A DNA stretch of 41,968 nt. Source: a virus. The notes under the pieces are model-generated. The model was not told the origin of the DNA. It was given only the letters and a program-made list of their open reading frames with translations, and searched no databases. The translations under genes and the position numbers were made by a program. Positions 28,164 through 36,892 of this stretch are shown here, piece by piece. The DNA is taken from positions 1-41,968 of IMG/VR virus record IMGVR_UViG_3300034104_007229. One strand, 5' to 3'. Position 1 is the first letter of the stretch. Every line of letters begins with the position of its first letter.

Positions 28164-29567
28164 TTCCTTGCTCTGACGAATCTTATCTTTAAGAACTCTC
28201 ATAAATTCTTGCCCAACCATCTTGGTGAACTTAACGTAAGGAGTATCATCAGATTCAGAATCATATCTATATTTGCCTTCAGGTGGTCTTGTTGCTCTGC
28301 CTAAGTAACTAAGTCCTGAAATATTTGTAATACATTTGTGTCCACCTGAATTGGCTTTAATCAAATCCCAAGCGTTAACCCCAATTCTGTCTAAGAGTTT
28401 TTTCTCTTCCTCTGTCAAGTCACTAAAAGGTCTGTCGAGGATTGATTTAATTTGATTCATCTTTTCAATACCGCCTTCTATACCAAGAATTTTATCACCA
28501 TACATCGCTTCAAAATCCTTGTAGGTGAAACCAACACTTTCTTCTCCTACAGATTTTTCACTTACGTACTTGATTGTTGACAGTGGGACAATTCTATTCT
28601 TAAGTGGTTCCTCCCATTTTGCTAATACCTCGTTTTTGATTTCTCCTAAGTCAACCCCTTTAAGTTCTCTGTCTTTTTTAAATGGATTACAGGACGCTTG
28701 GACTAACCCCATTGGCCACATGATGACCAAGAAGTCTGCGTCAGGGTTGTTATGGAATGATGTATATCGGTCGTAAGAGCCTGTACCTTTTAGAGAACCC
28801 ATTCCATATTGGAATATGATTCCATCTTCGACATTTACATTCTGATGGTTTTTCATCGAGTCAAGATACCTCTGAGTGTTTCTTTGAAGTGTCTCAGGTG
28901 TTTCTCTCGAATTATCCTCCATCCATCTACGGATATTACCTAAAATTGATAATAAAGATGGTTCAGAGTTCATAACCAAACCTTCCAAAAAACCTGGTTT
29001 GTTTTTGAATGCGAGAAGAAGTTTGTTAATGGTGAGACCAAGGAGCATCTTGTTTTGTTGAAGACCCTTGTCTTTATCTAATCTGAAAATGTAATTAATT
29101 ACGTCCTTTGTGGTGAGATTGTGTTTGGCATAATCCGCCGAGTCTACTGTAGATATCAACTTGATATCGGAACTTGGGAATATTTCTTTGGGAGATATAA
29201 TTTGAGATATTGTTTCAACATTGGAACGTGCTTGTCTGAAACTTTTTGACGCATCCTTTTCAGCACCAACTTGGGTGTCATGGTGGTCGGTATGAATAAC
29301 AAACATTGGTTTACCGTGGGCAAAGTCCACTAAAACTGGCATCACTTCACCACTAGCTTCAGGTTTTTTTACCGCAAATTCTCTATCACCATATTGAATG
29401 ATTTCAGAATCTACAACATCAAAACCATTGTCCTCGAGATATTTTTTCATAGCCAAGGCGGTGGTTACCCCATCCAAGTCTTGGTGAAAATAAATCTTAG
29501 CTTTCGGGTATCTTTTTCTGAGGTCTTTTATATCTCTGAGTCCCGACTCGAGGATAACTTTTTTCAT
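28152..29567 (-). CDS. DHH-family phosphoesterase
   Basis: A 471-residue protein with the DHH signature set in order: YFHQDLDGVTTALA (residues 26-39), DFAHG (81-85), TDHHDTQ (93-99), STVDSADYA, and SGGHKC towards the end, resembling DHHA1. This superfamily includes RecJ, NrnA and pyrophosphatases; it cleaves phosphodiester bonds with Mn2+. The central part is long and contains no recognised domain. N-terminal MKKVILESGLRDI resembles the phage tags but is probably just the fold's start. It overlaps DUF192 by 12 nt at the 3' end and follows the small ferritin-like gene by 1 nt. Confidence 0.85.
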   Translation of the reverse strand: MKKVILESGLRDIKDLRKRYPKAKIYFHQDLDGVTTALAMKKYLEDNGFDVVDSEIIQYGDREFAVKKPEASGEVMPVLVDFAHGKPMFVIHTDHHDTQVGAEKDASKSFRQARSNVETISQIISPKEIFPSSDIKLISTVDSADYAKHNLTTKDVINYIFRLDKDKGLQQNKMLLGLTINKLLLAFKNKPGFLEGLVMNSEPSLLSILGNIRRWMEDNSRETPETLQRNTQRYLDSMKNHQNVNVEDGIIFQYGMGSLKGTGSYDRYTSFHNNPDADFLVIMWPMGLVQASCNPFKKDRELKGVDLGEIKNEVLAKWEEPLKNRIVPLSTIKYVSEKSVGEESVGFTYKDFEAMYGDKILGIEGGIEKMNQIKSILDRPFSDLTEEEKKLLDRIGVNAWDLIKANSGGHKCITNISGLSYLGRATRPPEGKYRYDSESDDTPYVKFTKMVGQEFMRVLKDKIRQSKESKE

Positions 29568-29568
29568 A

Positions 29569-29937
29569 TTATTCTAACGTAAGAAGGTACTTCAACTTGT
29601 TGATGGTTCCCATCATTTCGTCACGAATGTTCAACAAATCTGAGTCAAGGCTTGGGTCAAGTTCATTGGACATATCTAAGAAAAACTCAATAGTATTGTC
29701 CAAGAAATTTTGCATTGATAACCTATTGATATCTTGGAACATGATTGCGAATTCTGCAGGGAACTCAGGTCTACCGTATTTCCCCATCATGGTTTCAACA
29801 AACTCGTCAATGAGTCCATCCAAATCTTTCTGTACTTTGTCGTAAGCTTTGTGTTTGGAATAACTAAATGTTTGCCAGTGTAAAAACTTGAATTGGTTTT
29901 TTACTTGCACAAACTTGATTATGAACTCTTCTTTCAT
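29569..29937 (-). CDS. Small helical, ferritin-like phage protein (DUF5856-like)
   Basis: A 122-residue protein from ATG at 29937 (MKEEFIIKFVQVKNQFKFLH). LHWQTFSYSKHKAYDKVQKD near residue 20 resembles Dps/ferritin-like four-helix proteins, and the rest is helical with Asp and Glu. I believe this is the phage family listed as DUF5856; ferroxidase activity is not assured. The first ATG (29952) is adjacent to a TATTTAT box at 29953-29959, so the second ATG is the likelier start. It precedes the DHH gene by 1 nt and shares its transcript. Confidence 0.65.
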   Translation of the reverse strand: MKEEFIIKFVQVKNQFKFLHWQTFSYSKHKAYDKVQKDLDGLIDEFVETMMGKYGRPEFPAEFAIMFQDINRLSMQNFLDNTIEFFLDMSNELDPSLDSDLLNIRDEMMGTINKLKYLLTLE

Positions 29938-29968
29938 TATTAAACTTTTCATATAAATACCTTAAAAA

Positions 29969-29994
29969 ACAAAAAACCCCTCCGTAGAGGGGTT
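29969..29994 (-). terminator. Intrinsic terminator
   Basis: AACCCCTC (29975-29982), loop CGTA, GAGGGGTT (29987-29994). Read leftward it is followed by a T-rich run. It ends the TonB receptor/lipoprotein transcript whose last gene stops at 30018. Confidence 0.75.
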
Positions 29995-30017
29995 CCTTTA
30001 GGACCGTTTTGTGAAAC

Positions 30018-31223
30018 TTAGAATTTGGTCCAACCAAGGAGCCAGTTAGTGGTTCCTTGAGGGATAGCACCTACGTTACCATTCAAGGTTTCAAAACCAT
30101 TTGTAACGGGTGATGTGGAAGATGTCCAAAGTGTATTGTTGTCATTCACAACTTTGGTAGTCATCTCTTCCAATGATAAAATTAATGGAGACTTTGTGAT
30201 AAGGATTTTAGTTGTGTCAACGCTGTGAACAACATTTCCTGTGAATTCAGAAACACCATTTTTAAACGATTGTACTGTGATGTCACTCTCAATCTGTAAA
30301 CCACCTTTCATGTATCCATAAAATACTGAGTTTTTAACTACGAAGTTTGTTCCTCTTCTGAATCTCATCGCCAAGTTGTGGTTTGTGAGAGACTGAGTTA
30401 AAACAGGACCTACGAGTGTGAAGTTAAGAAGGGTTGGTTTGGTTGTTGGGGTAAGGGTTGAACCAGCTCCGTCGTTATCGCATTCAATACCGTTACCAGC
30501 ATCCGCTCCGTCAACAAACAAAGGGTCTCTTTTTGAAATTGCGTATTGGATGGTTCCTCTGTATCCGAAGTCAAAGTCGTAATCATCGTCACCTGTTCCA
30601 ACCGCCACCAAGTATTTAGGTGAAACAGTTCCACCAAAGAACTCAAACGCATCATCAAACGAGTAATAACACTCAACATATTCAACCACGGTTCCACTAC
30701 CGACACCCCCTAAAGTGAGTGCATTTAATTCTGAATTAGCAAACGCAGCGATTCCAGCGTATTCAATTCTCACATACTTGAAAACTCCTGAGTTATCAGC
30801 ATCGTCTTCTCCACCATAATTTTTTCCGACCCCACCTTCGATGATTGGTTCAATTTGGTTGGTCTTTGCTCTACCTAAGATTACAATACCACCCCAGTCA
30901 CCTGATTGTGGGAAAGCGTTTCCTGATGTAAATACGATTGGTTCATCCGCGGTTCCTTCAGCCATAATCTTTCCACCACGTTCGATAATAAGAGCCCCTT
31001 TCTCAGCGATGTCACTGTGAATGGTGGTTCCTTCTTCAATGGTAAGGGTAATTCCCTCAGGGACGAAGACATATCCTTTAAGAGTCCATAGTTTATCCTT
31101 TGTGAGGGTTTTATCCTCAGTTAAAGTACCCTGAAGAACAAGTTCGTTTGGGTCAATGATTTCATCCTCACATGATGTAAAAATTAAAAGTGAGGATAAT
31201 AGAAAAGCTGTTAACTTTTTCAT
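30018..31223 (-). CDS. Surface lipoprotein with beta-helix-like fold, partner of TonB receptor
   Basis: A 401-residue protein with a lipoprotein signal (MKKLTAFLLSSLLIFTSC, Cys 18). Residues about 60-330 contain repeats with WGGIVILGRA, GVFKYVRIEYAG, VEYVECYYSFDDAFEFFGG and FDFGYRGTIQ, the pattern of right-handed beta-helix lipoproteins found next to TonB receptors in Bacteroidota. Its ATG overlaps the receptor stop by 4 nt, so translation is coupled. Such lipoproteins sit on the outer leaflet and cooperate in substrate capture. Presence in phage-like DNA is unusual. Confidence 0.85.
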   Translation of the reverse strand: MKKLTAFLLSSLLIFTSCEDEIIDPNELVLQGTLTEDKTLTKDKLWTLKGYVFVPEGITLTIEEGTTIHSDIAEKGALIIERGGKIMAEGTADEPIVFTSGNAFPQSGDWGGIVILGRAKTNQIEPIIEGGVGKNYGGEDDADNSGVFKYVRIEYAGIAAFANSELNALTLGGVGSGTVVEYVECYYSFDDAFEFFGGTVSPKYLVAVGTGDDDYDFDFGYRGTIQYAISKRDPLFVDGADAGNGIECDNDGAGSTLTPTTKPTLLNFTLVGPVLTQSLTNHNLAMRFRRGTNFVVKNSVFYGYMKGGLQIESDITVQSFKNGVSEFTGNVVHSVDTTKILITKSPLILSLEEMTTKVVNDNNTLWTSSTSPVTNGFETLNGNVGAIPQGTTNWLLGWTKF

Positions 31224-33490
31224 AGTTTGTAATTTAGTGAAATTGAGATTGTTTTCTCGTTTATTGTGTTTATTAAATTCCTGTTCGGTAACTTCTGATA
31301 TAGAATCGTTCCTTGAGATAAAAAGTCAGTCAATCCGAGTTTAAACTCCATCTTTTTGGTTTTATATTGGACCGTCGCGTCTACGAGGTCCCTTCCGTTT
31401 TCATAAATGTCGGAGTATCCGTTGAATCCAACTGCTGATATTCTCTCCCCGATTCTATTGTAGAATAACGAAACAGAAATGTTTTTCTTGGTGTAGAATA
31501 CACCTGTGTTAATTATGTATGGAGACTGACCTTGTAGTGGTCTTGTCATTCCATTTACTGTTACACTTGAGTTGATGTAACTTAAGTTTGTCGAAACCGT
31601 GAATTGTTCTCCGATTTTTTTTCTGAGCTCCATCTCACCACCGAACAACACAGCCTGATTTGGATTAGAATAAGTCAGAATCAAATTGCTTGGTGATGAA
31701 CCATTAGCAACCACTTGTTCAATCGGGTTGTTAAAATGTTTGAAAAATACCGAGGTTGAGAAGTTTTCAGTTGGTGTGAAGAAACTCTCATATCTTAAAT
31801 CTACATTTGTAATCTTTGACTTCTCAAGATTTGGATTACCAATCACTTGAGCATTTCTTACAAAATCATAGAAAGCAAAATTGCTTACCTCCCTAAACTC
31901 AGGACGAGCAACCGTCTGACTTGTTGAAAATCTAAGGTTATTAGACTCGGTTAAGTTATAGTTCAAGTTTACTGAAGGAAGGAAGTCGAAATAGTTTCTG
32001 AAGACTTGTATTTGTCTTCCGCTAAAATCAGCAGTGTTTACCAAAAAGTTTTGGTTTTCGTTTCTAAGACCTCCTGAGTAGTTAAGTCTTCCAACTTTAC
32101 CGGTAAACATTACAAAACCCGCCAAGAGGTTTGACCCACCATTGTAACTATCAGTATTGTTTGTGATTTCACTCAAAGTTATTTTATCACTATACCTGAA
32201 CACTCTTGCGTCAAACATTCTAAGTTTGAATTGTTCAGTGATTCCCCAACTTAATTTTTTACCCGTAATATTGTAATGAGTTCCAAGTCCATGTTCATTC
32301 ATTTTAGACCAAAATCTGTAGGTGTCCCTCCATACAAAATTCATGGTGTCTTGTGAACCTAATGAACGAGCCAATGGAGTAATCCTGTAGTCAGGTTGAT
32401 TACGGTTCATCCAAAAGTAATTCACTCCAAAAGTTTTGTTCAACCAAGTTTTTTCATATTGAGAAGTGTAGATGAACTTTTTATATCCAATAGAGTTTGT
32501 GTAATCAAGTTCTTGTAGGTTGTCGTAATTCTCACCAGTTCTGTGAATAAAAAGATTCTCACCCTGATAATTGAATAGATTTCTTACCGTAAACTTCTTG
32601 GAACCAAGTAGAAAAGTCGGATTGAACATAACACTTAAGTTTTGTGTGTTTGTATTTACCCTGTCATTGTAATCATAAGTTAACTCCGTCAAAGACTGGT
32701 AGTCCCTCCTATTGGAGTAGGTAATTGAGTTTGAATTCCTGTAAATTACATTAGCGACGAATCCGAATCCACCTTCTTTCAAACGAACTCTATTAATGAT
32801 AGAATAATTGAAGTTGAAGTTTAGAGGATTTGTTCTGTCTTGAATCTCAAAGGTTGTCGGAATCATTGAGGTGAAATATCTCCTTTCCTCGAGTGAACTC
32901 ATCCTGAATTCTTTGGTCGTTGGAAAAAGATTTGGTAGGTCACTGAACTTCACATACTGACTTGGTTGAAAAGTAGACAAAGTACCATAAGATGTGCCAA
33001 CAGAAAATGATTGACCAGCGTCGACAAATTCACTCTTTGTGTTGATTTGGATTACACCGCCAGCAAAGTCATTCGGTAGGTTAGCACTTGCCGTTTTGTT
33101 TACCATCATATTTTCCACAACATTACTTGGGATGATGTCAAATGAAAAAGCCCTTCTGTCAGGTTCGGTTGATGAAAGAAGGGCTCCATTAAGAAGTACT
33201 GAATTATATCGGTCGTTAAGTCCACGGATGATTACGAATCGGTCACCCTGAATGGTAAGACCCCCAACTCTTTTGAGTGTCTCACTTAAGTTTTTATCGG
33301 GACTTTTTTTAATTATTTCTTGGGACATCCCATCCACCATTGTCACACTGGTTTTTGCCTGAAGGTTTACAGAACCTTGGGATTCTCTTTTAAATGTTGT
33401 TTTTACTGTAACTTCTTCGAGTTGACCCTCCAAACCTGTAGTATCAACTTGTGACTGAAGTCCAAGTGATAGTAATATTGTTAATAGCAT
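31220..33490 (-). CDS. TonB-dependent outer-membrane receptor
   Basis: A 756-residue protein: signal peptide about 1-13, then directly a plug domain (LEEVTVKTTFKRESQ as a TonB-box-like region; RFVIIRGLNDRYNSVLLNGA, about 80-100; NDFAGGVIQINTKSE), then a 22-strand barrel rich in Tyr, Phe, Asn, ending ISISLNYKL. The carboxypeptidase-like N-terminal domain common in Bacteroidota receptors is missing. Such receptors import vitamins, siderophores or glycans with TonB energy. The lipoprotein gene follows. Its role in phage-like DNA could be nutrient uptake during infection or blocking other phages (inference). Confidence 0.9.
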   Translation of the reverse strand: MLLTILLSLGLQSQVDTTGLEGQLEEVTVKTTFKRESQGSVNLQAKTSVTMVDGMSQEIIKKSPDKNLSETLKRVGGLTIQGDRFVIIRGLNDRYNSVLLNGALLSSTEPDRRAFSFDIIPSNVVENMMVNKTASANLPNDFAGGVIQINTKSEFVDAGQSFSVGTSYGTLSTFQPSQYVKFSDLPNLFPTTKEFRMSSLEERRYFTSMIPTTFEIQDRTNPLNFNFNYSIINRVRLKEGGFGFVANVIYRNSNSITYSNRRDYQSLTELTYDYNDRVNTNTQNLSVMFNPTFLLGSKKFTVRNLFNYQGENLFIHRTGENYDNLQELDYTNSIGYKKFIYTSQYEKTWLNKTFGVNYFWMNRNQPDYRITPLARSLGSQDTMNFVWRDTYRFWSKMNEHGLGTHYNITGKKLSWGITEQFKLRMFDARVFRYSDKITLSEITNNTDSYNGGSNLLAGFVMFTGKVGRLNYSGGLRNENQNFLVNTADFSGRQIQVFRNYFDFLPSVNLNYNLTESNNLRFSTSQTVARPEFREVSNFAFYDFVRNAQVIGNPNLEKSKITNVDLRYESFFTPTENFSTSVFFKHFNNPIEQVVANGSSPSNLILTYSNPNQAVLFGGEMELRKKIGEQFTVSTNLSYINSSVTVNGMTRPLQGQSPYIINTGVFYTKKNISVSLFYNRIGERISAVGFNGYSDIYENGRDLVDATVQYKTKKMEFKLGLTDFLSQGTILYQKLPNRNLINTINEKTISISLNYKL

Positions 33491-33581
33491 GGTTTTCTAA
33501 GTTTCACCGATAACTACAAGAACCCAATGTTAAGTTTTCTAAAATGACAAAATCATAACGGAACCTTAACTTTGTATTAAC

Positions 33582-33608
33582 AAAAACCCCCACTTTTCAG
33601 TGAGGGTT
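33582..33608 (-). terminator. Intrinsic terminator of the RNA-repair module
   Basis: ACCCCCAC (33586-33593), loop TTTTCA, GTGAGGGT (33600-33607), with a T-run read leftward. It lies 7 nt after the kinase gene's stop. Confidence 0.7.
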
Positions 33609-33614
33609 ACAATT

Positions 33615-34034
33615 TTAAATTAATTTGATTTCGAATCTGTTTTTCATTTGCTCTAACTTTTCTTCAGGTACTCCATGTTGATTTACTCCACCATGTCGGT
33701 TTTCCACTACAACGGTAAATACCATATATCCATACTTTTCAGCTAATTTAAAATACTCTTCCATTTCCCACTCTTGAGTAAATGTATTGGATACTACAAT
33801 TTCAGGATAGTATTGTGGGTTTACTTCATTATCCTTCATACGAGTTTCAACCTCATCTCTACACCACTTATGAGCTTCTCTTAATTTACTTGCATCAAAT
33901 AAATAATGTCCTTCCGAATCATAAAAAAACTTATCAGCTTCACATATTGCATACTCATTCCAAATAAAATTTGCAAATGTTGATTTACCACTTCCTGGTA
34001 ATCCTCTTACTAACGTTAATATTTTTGGTATCAT
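33615..34034 (-). CDS. P-loop kinase, polynucleotide-kinase-like
   Basis: A 139-residue protein with a Walker A motif RGLPGSGKSTFAN (residues 10-22), then EADKFFYDSEGHYLFDASKL with REAHKWCRDEV, a layout typical of T4 polynucleotide-kinase-like kinases, where a conserved Asp helps phosphate transfer. T4 Pnk adds 5'-phosphate to broken RNA ends. The phosphatase half of T4 Pnkp is absent, but a separate phosphoesterase and an RNA ligase lie next to it on the same strand, 4 and about 670 nt upstream. This suggests an RNA-repair set. Confidence 0.8.
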   Translation of the reverse strand: MIPKILTLVRGLPGSGKSTFANFIWNEYAICEADKFFYDSEGHYLFDASKLREAHKWCRDEVETRMKDNEVNPQYYPEIVVSNTFTQEWEMEEYFKLAEKYGYMVFTVVVENRHGGVNQHGVPEEKLEQMKNRFEIKLI

Positions 34035-34038
34035 AATT

Positions 34039-34686
34039 TTACAATCTTTTTTCGTGATGGTCTTTTGGTAAGGTTAATTTTCGGGAAGGACGGTCCTTCA
34101 TAATGTTACGGATTTCCTCAAAAGAAATCGGGTATAAATCATTTCCGTCCACTCCAACATCCATGGCTCTACCCTCGTTGATACGAAGGTTGGGTGGAAG
34201 GTGAACGTGTCCGTGAAGGTGAACAACACCGTCGTTCATTCCGTCCCATGAGGCAATGGGGTAGTGCATACACACCATAGAATATTTCAAAACCTCTTTG
34301 CCCATGGACTTGCGAATATCCAAGTGAAGGTAGTCCTGACAAGATGAAAAGATGTCTTGGATATCACCCTTGTTTCTACGGATGTGGTGGTCGTGGTTAC
34401 CGAAAGTCAGGTGAATGTTCTTACAAAGAATCCGACTACGGAACTCAGCAATAGATTCAAATCCACCGAACGACCAATCACCCAAGTGAATCAAGATATC
34501 GTTCTCACCCACCATCTCGTTGATTCTATTCACCAATGTATCGTTCATATGGTTCAAGGACTTATAATCACGGGTCAGGTTGTCAACACCCGTCCAATTG
34601 GTGGTGGCACGACAAATGTTTCCGTGGTTATAATGAGTGTCTGATGTGAAAAAAAGACCCTGTCCTTTTTCTAATACGATTTTCAT
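34039..34686 (-). CDS. Calcineurin-like metallophosphoesterase
   Basis: A 215-residue protein with the full metal-binding set: FTSDTHYNHGN (residues 13-23), HLGDWSFGG (about 67-75), TFGNHDHH (about 94-101), MHYPIASWDG and HLHGHVH. This family hydrolyses phosphomonoesters, phosphodiesters or RNA 2',3'-cyclic phosphates. Gene order ligase - phosphoesterase - kinase, with 4-nt gap to the kinase, implies a job in RNA end healing, as the phosphoesterase module does in bacterial Pnkp. A TATCTTTG box (34691-34698) is 4 nt upstream of the start. Confidence 0.88.
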   Translation of the reverse strand: MKIVLEKGQGLFFTSDTHYNHGNICRATTNWTGVDNLTRDYKSLNHMNDTLVNRINEMVGENDILIHLGDWSFGGFESIAEFRSRILCKNIHLTFGNHDHHIRRNKGDIQDIFSSCQDYLHLDIRKSMGKEVLKYSMVCMHYPIASWDGMNDGVVHLHGHVHLPPNLRINEGRAMDVGVDGNDLYPISFEEIRNIMKDRPSRKLTLPKDHHEKRL

Positions 34687-34707
34687 ACAACAAAGATACG
34701 AATTGTT

Positions 34708-35781
34708 TTACAACTTACGAAATTCCGGCTTGATAATCTTCCAAATTATAGAAGAAATGTTTTTACCATCCAACATACCAAACAATATTGATGGGTGTTG
34801 AAACATGACCGCACACTGAGCAAATAACTTTCTATTACCCAATCTTCTGATAGAATCAAAGTGGTTTTGGTATTCCTCTTCCAAGTTGTTAAACTGAATA
34901 ATCAAAGATTTCTCATAGTCATTGATTTTGGAATAAAACTCATCAGGCACATCCTTCAACAAGTCATCCATATTACCACCGTTGGATAATACCTCCCAAA
35001 CCGCAGTTGTCGACAGGTTGGTCATAACTTTATGGAGACGAACATATTCTTCAAACTTGATTTTCATCCTGAAGTTGCCAGGTTGGAATCTAAGAACAAA
35101 ACCTTCTTTGTTGGTTTCGTTCTTTTCTTTCAACGACTTGTATAACTCATCAGAGAAGTTGAAGTGTTGTTCGGTTTTTACCAAATTATCTTTAACACCG
35201 TTAGCATGTAGAATCATCTTTGCGGTAGTCCAGTGTAGTTCAGTGTCGTCCGTTGGTTTCCATTTCCAACTCTCATTCAAAACCACAGATAAAAAAGTTA
35301 CCTTTTCCTCACCGTAGTCAACAACGATACGGTTTTCAGGGTAGATGATTTCTACCAAGTAAGCATATTCCTTAGCCCATGAACCCAAGAAATACTTAGA
35401 TTTAACAATCTCAAGACCTTTTATGGCTTGTTCAGAGGTAAATGAACCACGAGTTGCCATAATCCATTCATCTTTGTAGTTGAAAAGAATACCCAAGGAC
35501 CCATCCATCTTTTCTTGGATGTACACATAGTCACCTTTTGTAGGTATCATACCCTTTCCAACAACCTCCTCGTAATTAAAGAACTTATTGAAAGGGCGAA
35601 CCAAAATCGTACCGGTAGTATCTTCAGTAATTAAACCTCGACATTGCAGAGTCACCTCGTCCCACAGTCCCTCATACTGAACCTTTTCAGTGTAGTTCCA
35701 TATAGTCAATGGAAGGGTTGGGTGAGTTTGTTTGTACAACAACCCATCTTCATAGTACCGGTGTAAAGTCTCTAAGTTCAT
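34708..35781 (-). CDS. T4 RnlA-type RNA ligase 1
   Basis: A 357-residue protein from ATG at 35781 (T4 Rnl1: 374). The open frame extends to 35889 but crosses a terminator, so the internal ATG is used. Nucleotidyltransferase motif I EKMDGS has the Lys nucleophile at residue 91 (T4: Lys99); EGFVLRF (motif IV) and MKIKFEEYVRLHK (motif V) follow. It joins 5'-phosphate and 3'-hydroxyl RNA ends with ATP. In T4 the enzyme repairs tRNA cut by host anticodon nucleases. A TATCTTTG box lies 5 nt upstream (35786-35793). Confidence 0.9.
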   Translation of the reverse strand: MNLETLHRYYEDGLLYKQTHPTLPLTIWNYTEKVQYEGLWDEVTLQCRGLITEDTTGTILVRPFNKFFNYEEVVGKGMIPTKGDYVYIQEKMDGSLGILFNYKDEWIMATRGSFTSEQAIKGLEIVKSKYFLGSWAKEYAYLVEIIYPENRIVVDYGEEKVTFLSVVLNESWKWKPTDDTELHWTTAKMILHANGVKDNLVKTEQHFNFSDELYKSLKEKNETNKEGFVLRFQPGNFRMKIKFEEYVRLHKVMTNLSTTAVWEVLSNGGNMDDLLKDVPDEFYSKINDYEKSLIIQFNNLEEEYQNHFDSIRRLGNRKLFAQCAVMFQHPSILFGMLDGKNISSIIWKIIKPEFRKL

Positions 35782-35810
35782 ACGACAAAGATACAAAAAA
35801 TCTACTGAAT

Positions 35811-35840
35811 AAAAAAACCCCCACCTTTTTAGGGGTGGGG
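35811..35840 (-). terminator. Intrinsic terminator after the candidate restriction gene
   Basis: Read leftward: CCCCACC (35834-35840), A/T loop, GGTGGGG (35819-35825), then seven T. It separates the candidate restriction gene from the ligase gene and rules out the extended ligase start. Confidence 0.75.
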
Positions 35841-35857
35841 TAATAAATCTTTGAATT

Positions 35858-36817
35858 TTATTGGTTAGAAACCTCAAAATACATCCCACATTTTTCTATT
35901 TGATTCAACCGAAAAAATTGATTTTCAGGTTTAATAGTCCCCTTGTACAACAATGACTTGAAATACTCAGGGTTTTGAGTTAAATGAAATATATCACCAT
36001 CTTCCCCAAAAATCAAAAAGTTTTCATGTTTGTTCGAACTATTAATGAAAATGTGTGTTAAGTTACTAATTTCCCACTTTTTCAAATTTAACTTCCCATC
36101 TTCAATAACCCCATCTAAGATGTTGTCAAAATATTCATCGTTGAAAAGGTTTTTAGGAAATTGTTGACAAAGCCAAGTTTCAAGAATGTCTCTTGTTTGT
36201 GTTGAGTTGAGTTTCAATCTTTCGACTTCACTATTAAAATGTTTAATAGCCTTTTGGTTCATTAACTGACCATACAGTACCGATTTGAAAACGAATGGGT
36301 TCATACCGTATTCTCCAAATTTATTCAACATAATCCTATTCAAATCAATCCCACTCACATCAGTGTAGAGTCTTGGTGTCCCCCCTTTGATATTTTTGGT
36401 TCCGTAGTTTTTATGATGAATATCATTTTTTGATGGTTTAGTAACAGTATTGTGAAGGGTCAATAATAACATAAGTTCAAATTCCCCTGTGTGAGCATTC
36501 GGTGTTCCAATTGGGGGTGTTTCCAAAATAAGTGACTCAACAATTGGTTTGTATTGGAGTTTGGTTAGATAGTCCCAAAGATTGTATCTGTATTGTTTGT
36601 CTCCGTTTAAAAACTCGTCTGAAGACCATATCTTACCTTGAGTACAATCGGAAACAAAATTTTCTAAAATGTTCAAGTCGGCTTCAGAAAAATTGAGAGC
36701 TGAAAAAATGGACCTTTGACACTTAAGTTTAGCCTTTTTGCCTTTTTGCGAAGAAAACTTCAATAAATTATACAGTGTTTTAGATAAACGGTTTAAATCG
36801 GCTCGTGTAGCTTCCAT
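35858..36817 (-). CDS. Candidate restriction endonuclease
   Basis: A 319-residue protein, clearly more AT-rich than the genes at 38.4-42 kb. The block GEFELMLLLTLHNTV (111-125), KPSKNDIHH (127-135) and KNIKGGTPRL (141-150) resembles PD-(D/E)XK nuclease cores: Glu112, Asp132 and Lys144 are candidate active-site residues, with Asn in place of the usual Glu before IK. The gene lies 75 nt after a DNA adenine methyltransferase on the same strand and has its own host-type promoter and terminator. A methyltransferase partner and the motif layout suggest a type II enzyme; a non-cleaving or homing role is not excluded. Confidence 0.55.
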   Translation of the reverse strand: MEATRADLNRLSKTLYNLLKFSSQKGKKAKLKCQRSIFSALNFSEADLNILENFVSDCTQGKIWSSDEFLNGDKQYRYNLWDYLTKLQYKPIVESLILETPPIGTPNAHTGEFELMLLLTLHNTVTKPSKNDIHHKNYGTKNIKGGTPRLYTDVSGIDLNRIMLNKFGEYGMNPFVFKSVLYGQLMNQKAIKHFNSEVERLKLNSTQTRDILETWLCQQFPKNLFNDEYFDNILDGVIEDGKLNLKKWEISNLTHIFINSSNKHENFLIFGEDGDIFHLTQNPEYFKSLLYKGTIKPENQFFRLNQIEKCGMYFEVSNQ

Positions 36818-36839
36818 GAAGAAAATTATTAATTTTCAA

Positions 36840-36871
36840 CAAAGGTAATACACACGAATGTTAAATCCAAA
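36840..36871 (-). promoter_or_regulatory. Bacteroidota-type promoter
   Basis: Read leftward: TTTG (36868-36871), 20-nt spacer, TACCTTTG (36840-36847). It lies 22 nt before the candidate restriction gene, so this gene can be transcribed apart from the methyltransferase. Confidence 0.65.
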
Positions 36872-36892
36872 TAAATCTAAAAATATTTTCAT

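Noticed and set aside
34708-35889. RNA ligase start at 35889
   Set aside because: The extension crosses a terminator hairpin at 35811-35840 and lacks similarity to ligases; the ATG at 35781 gives normal length.
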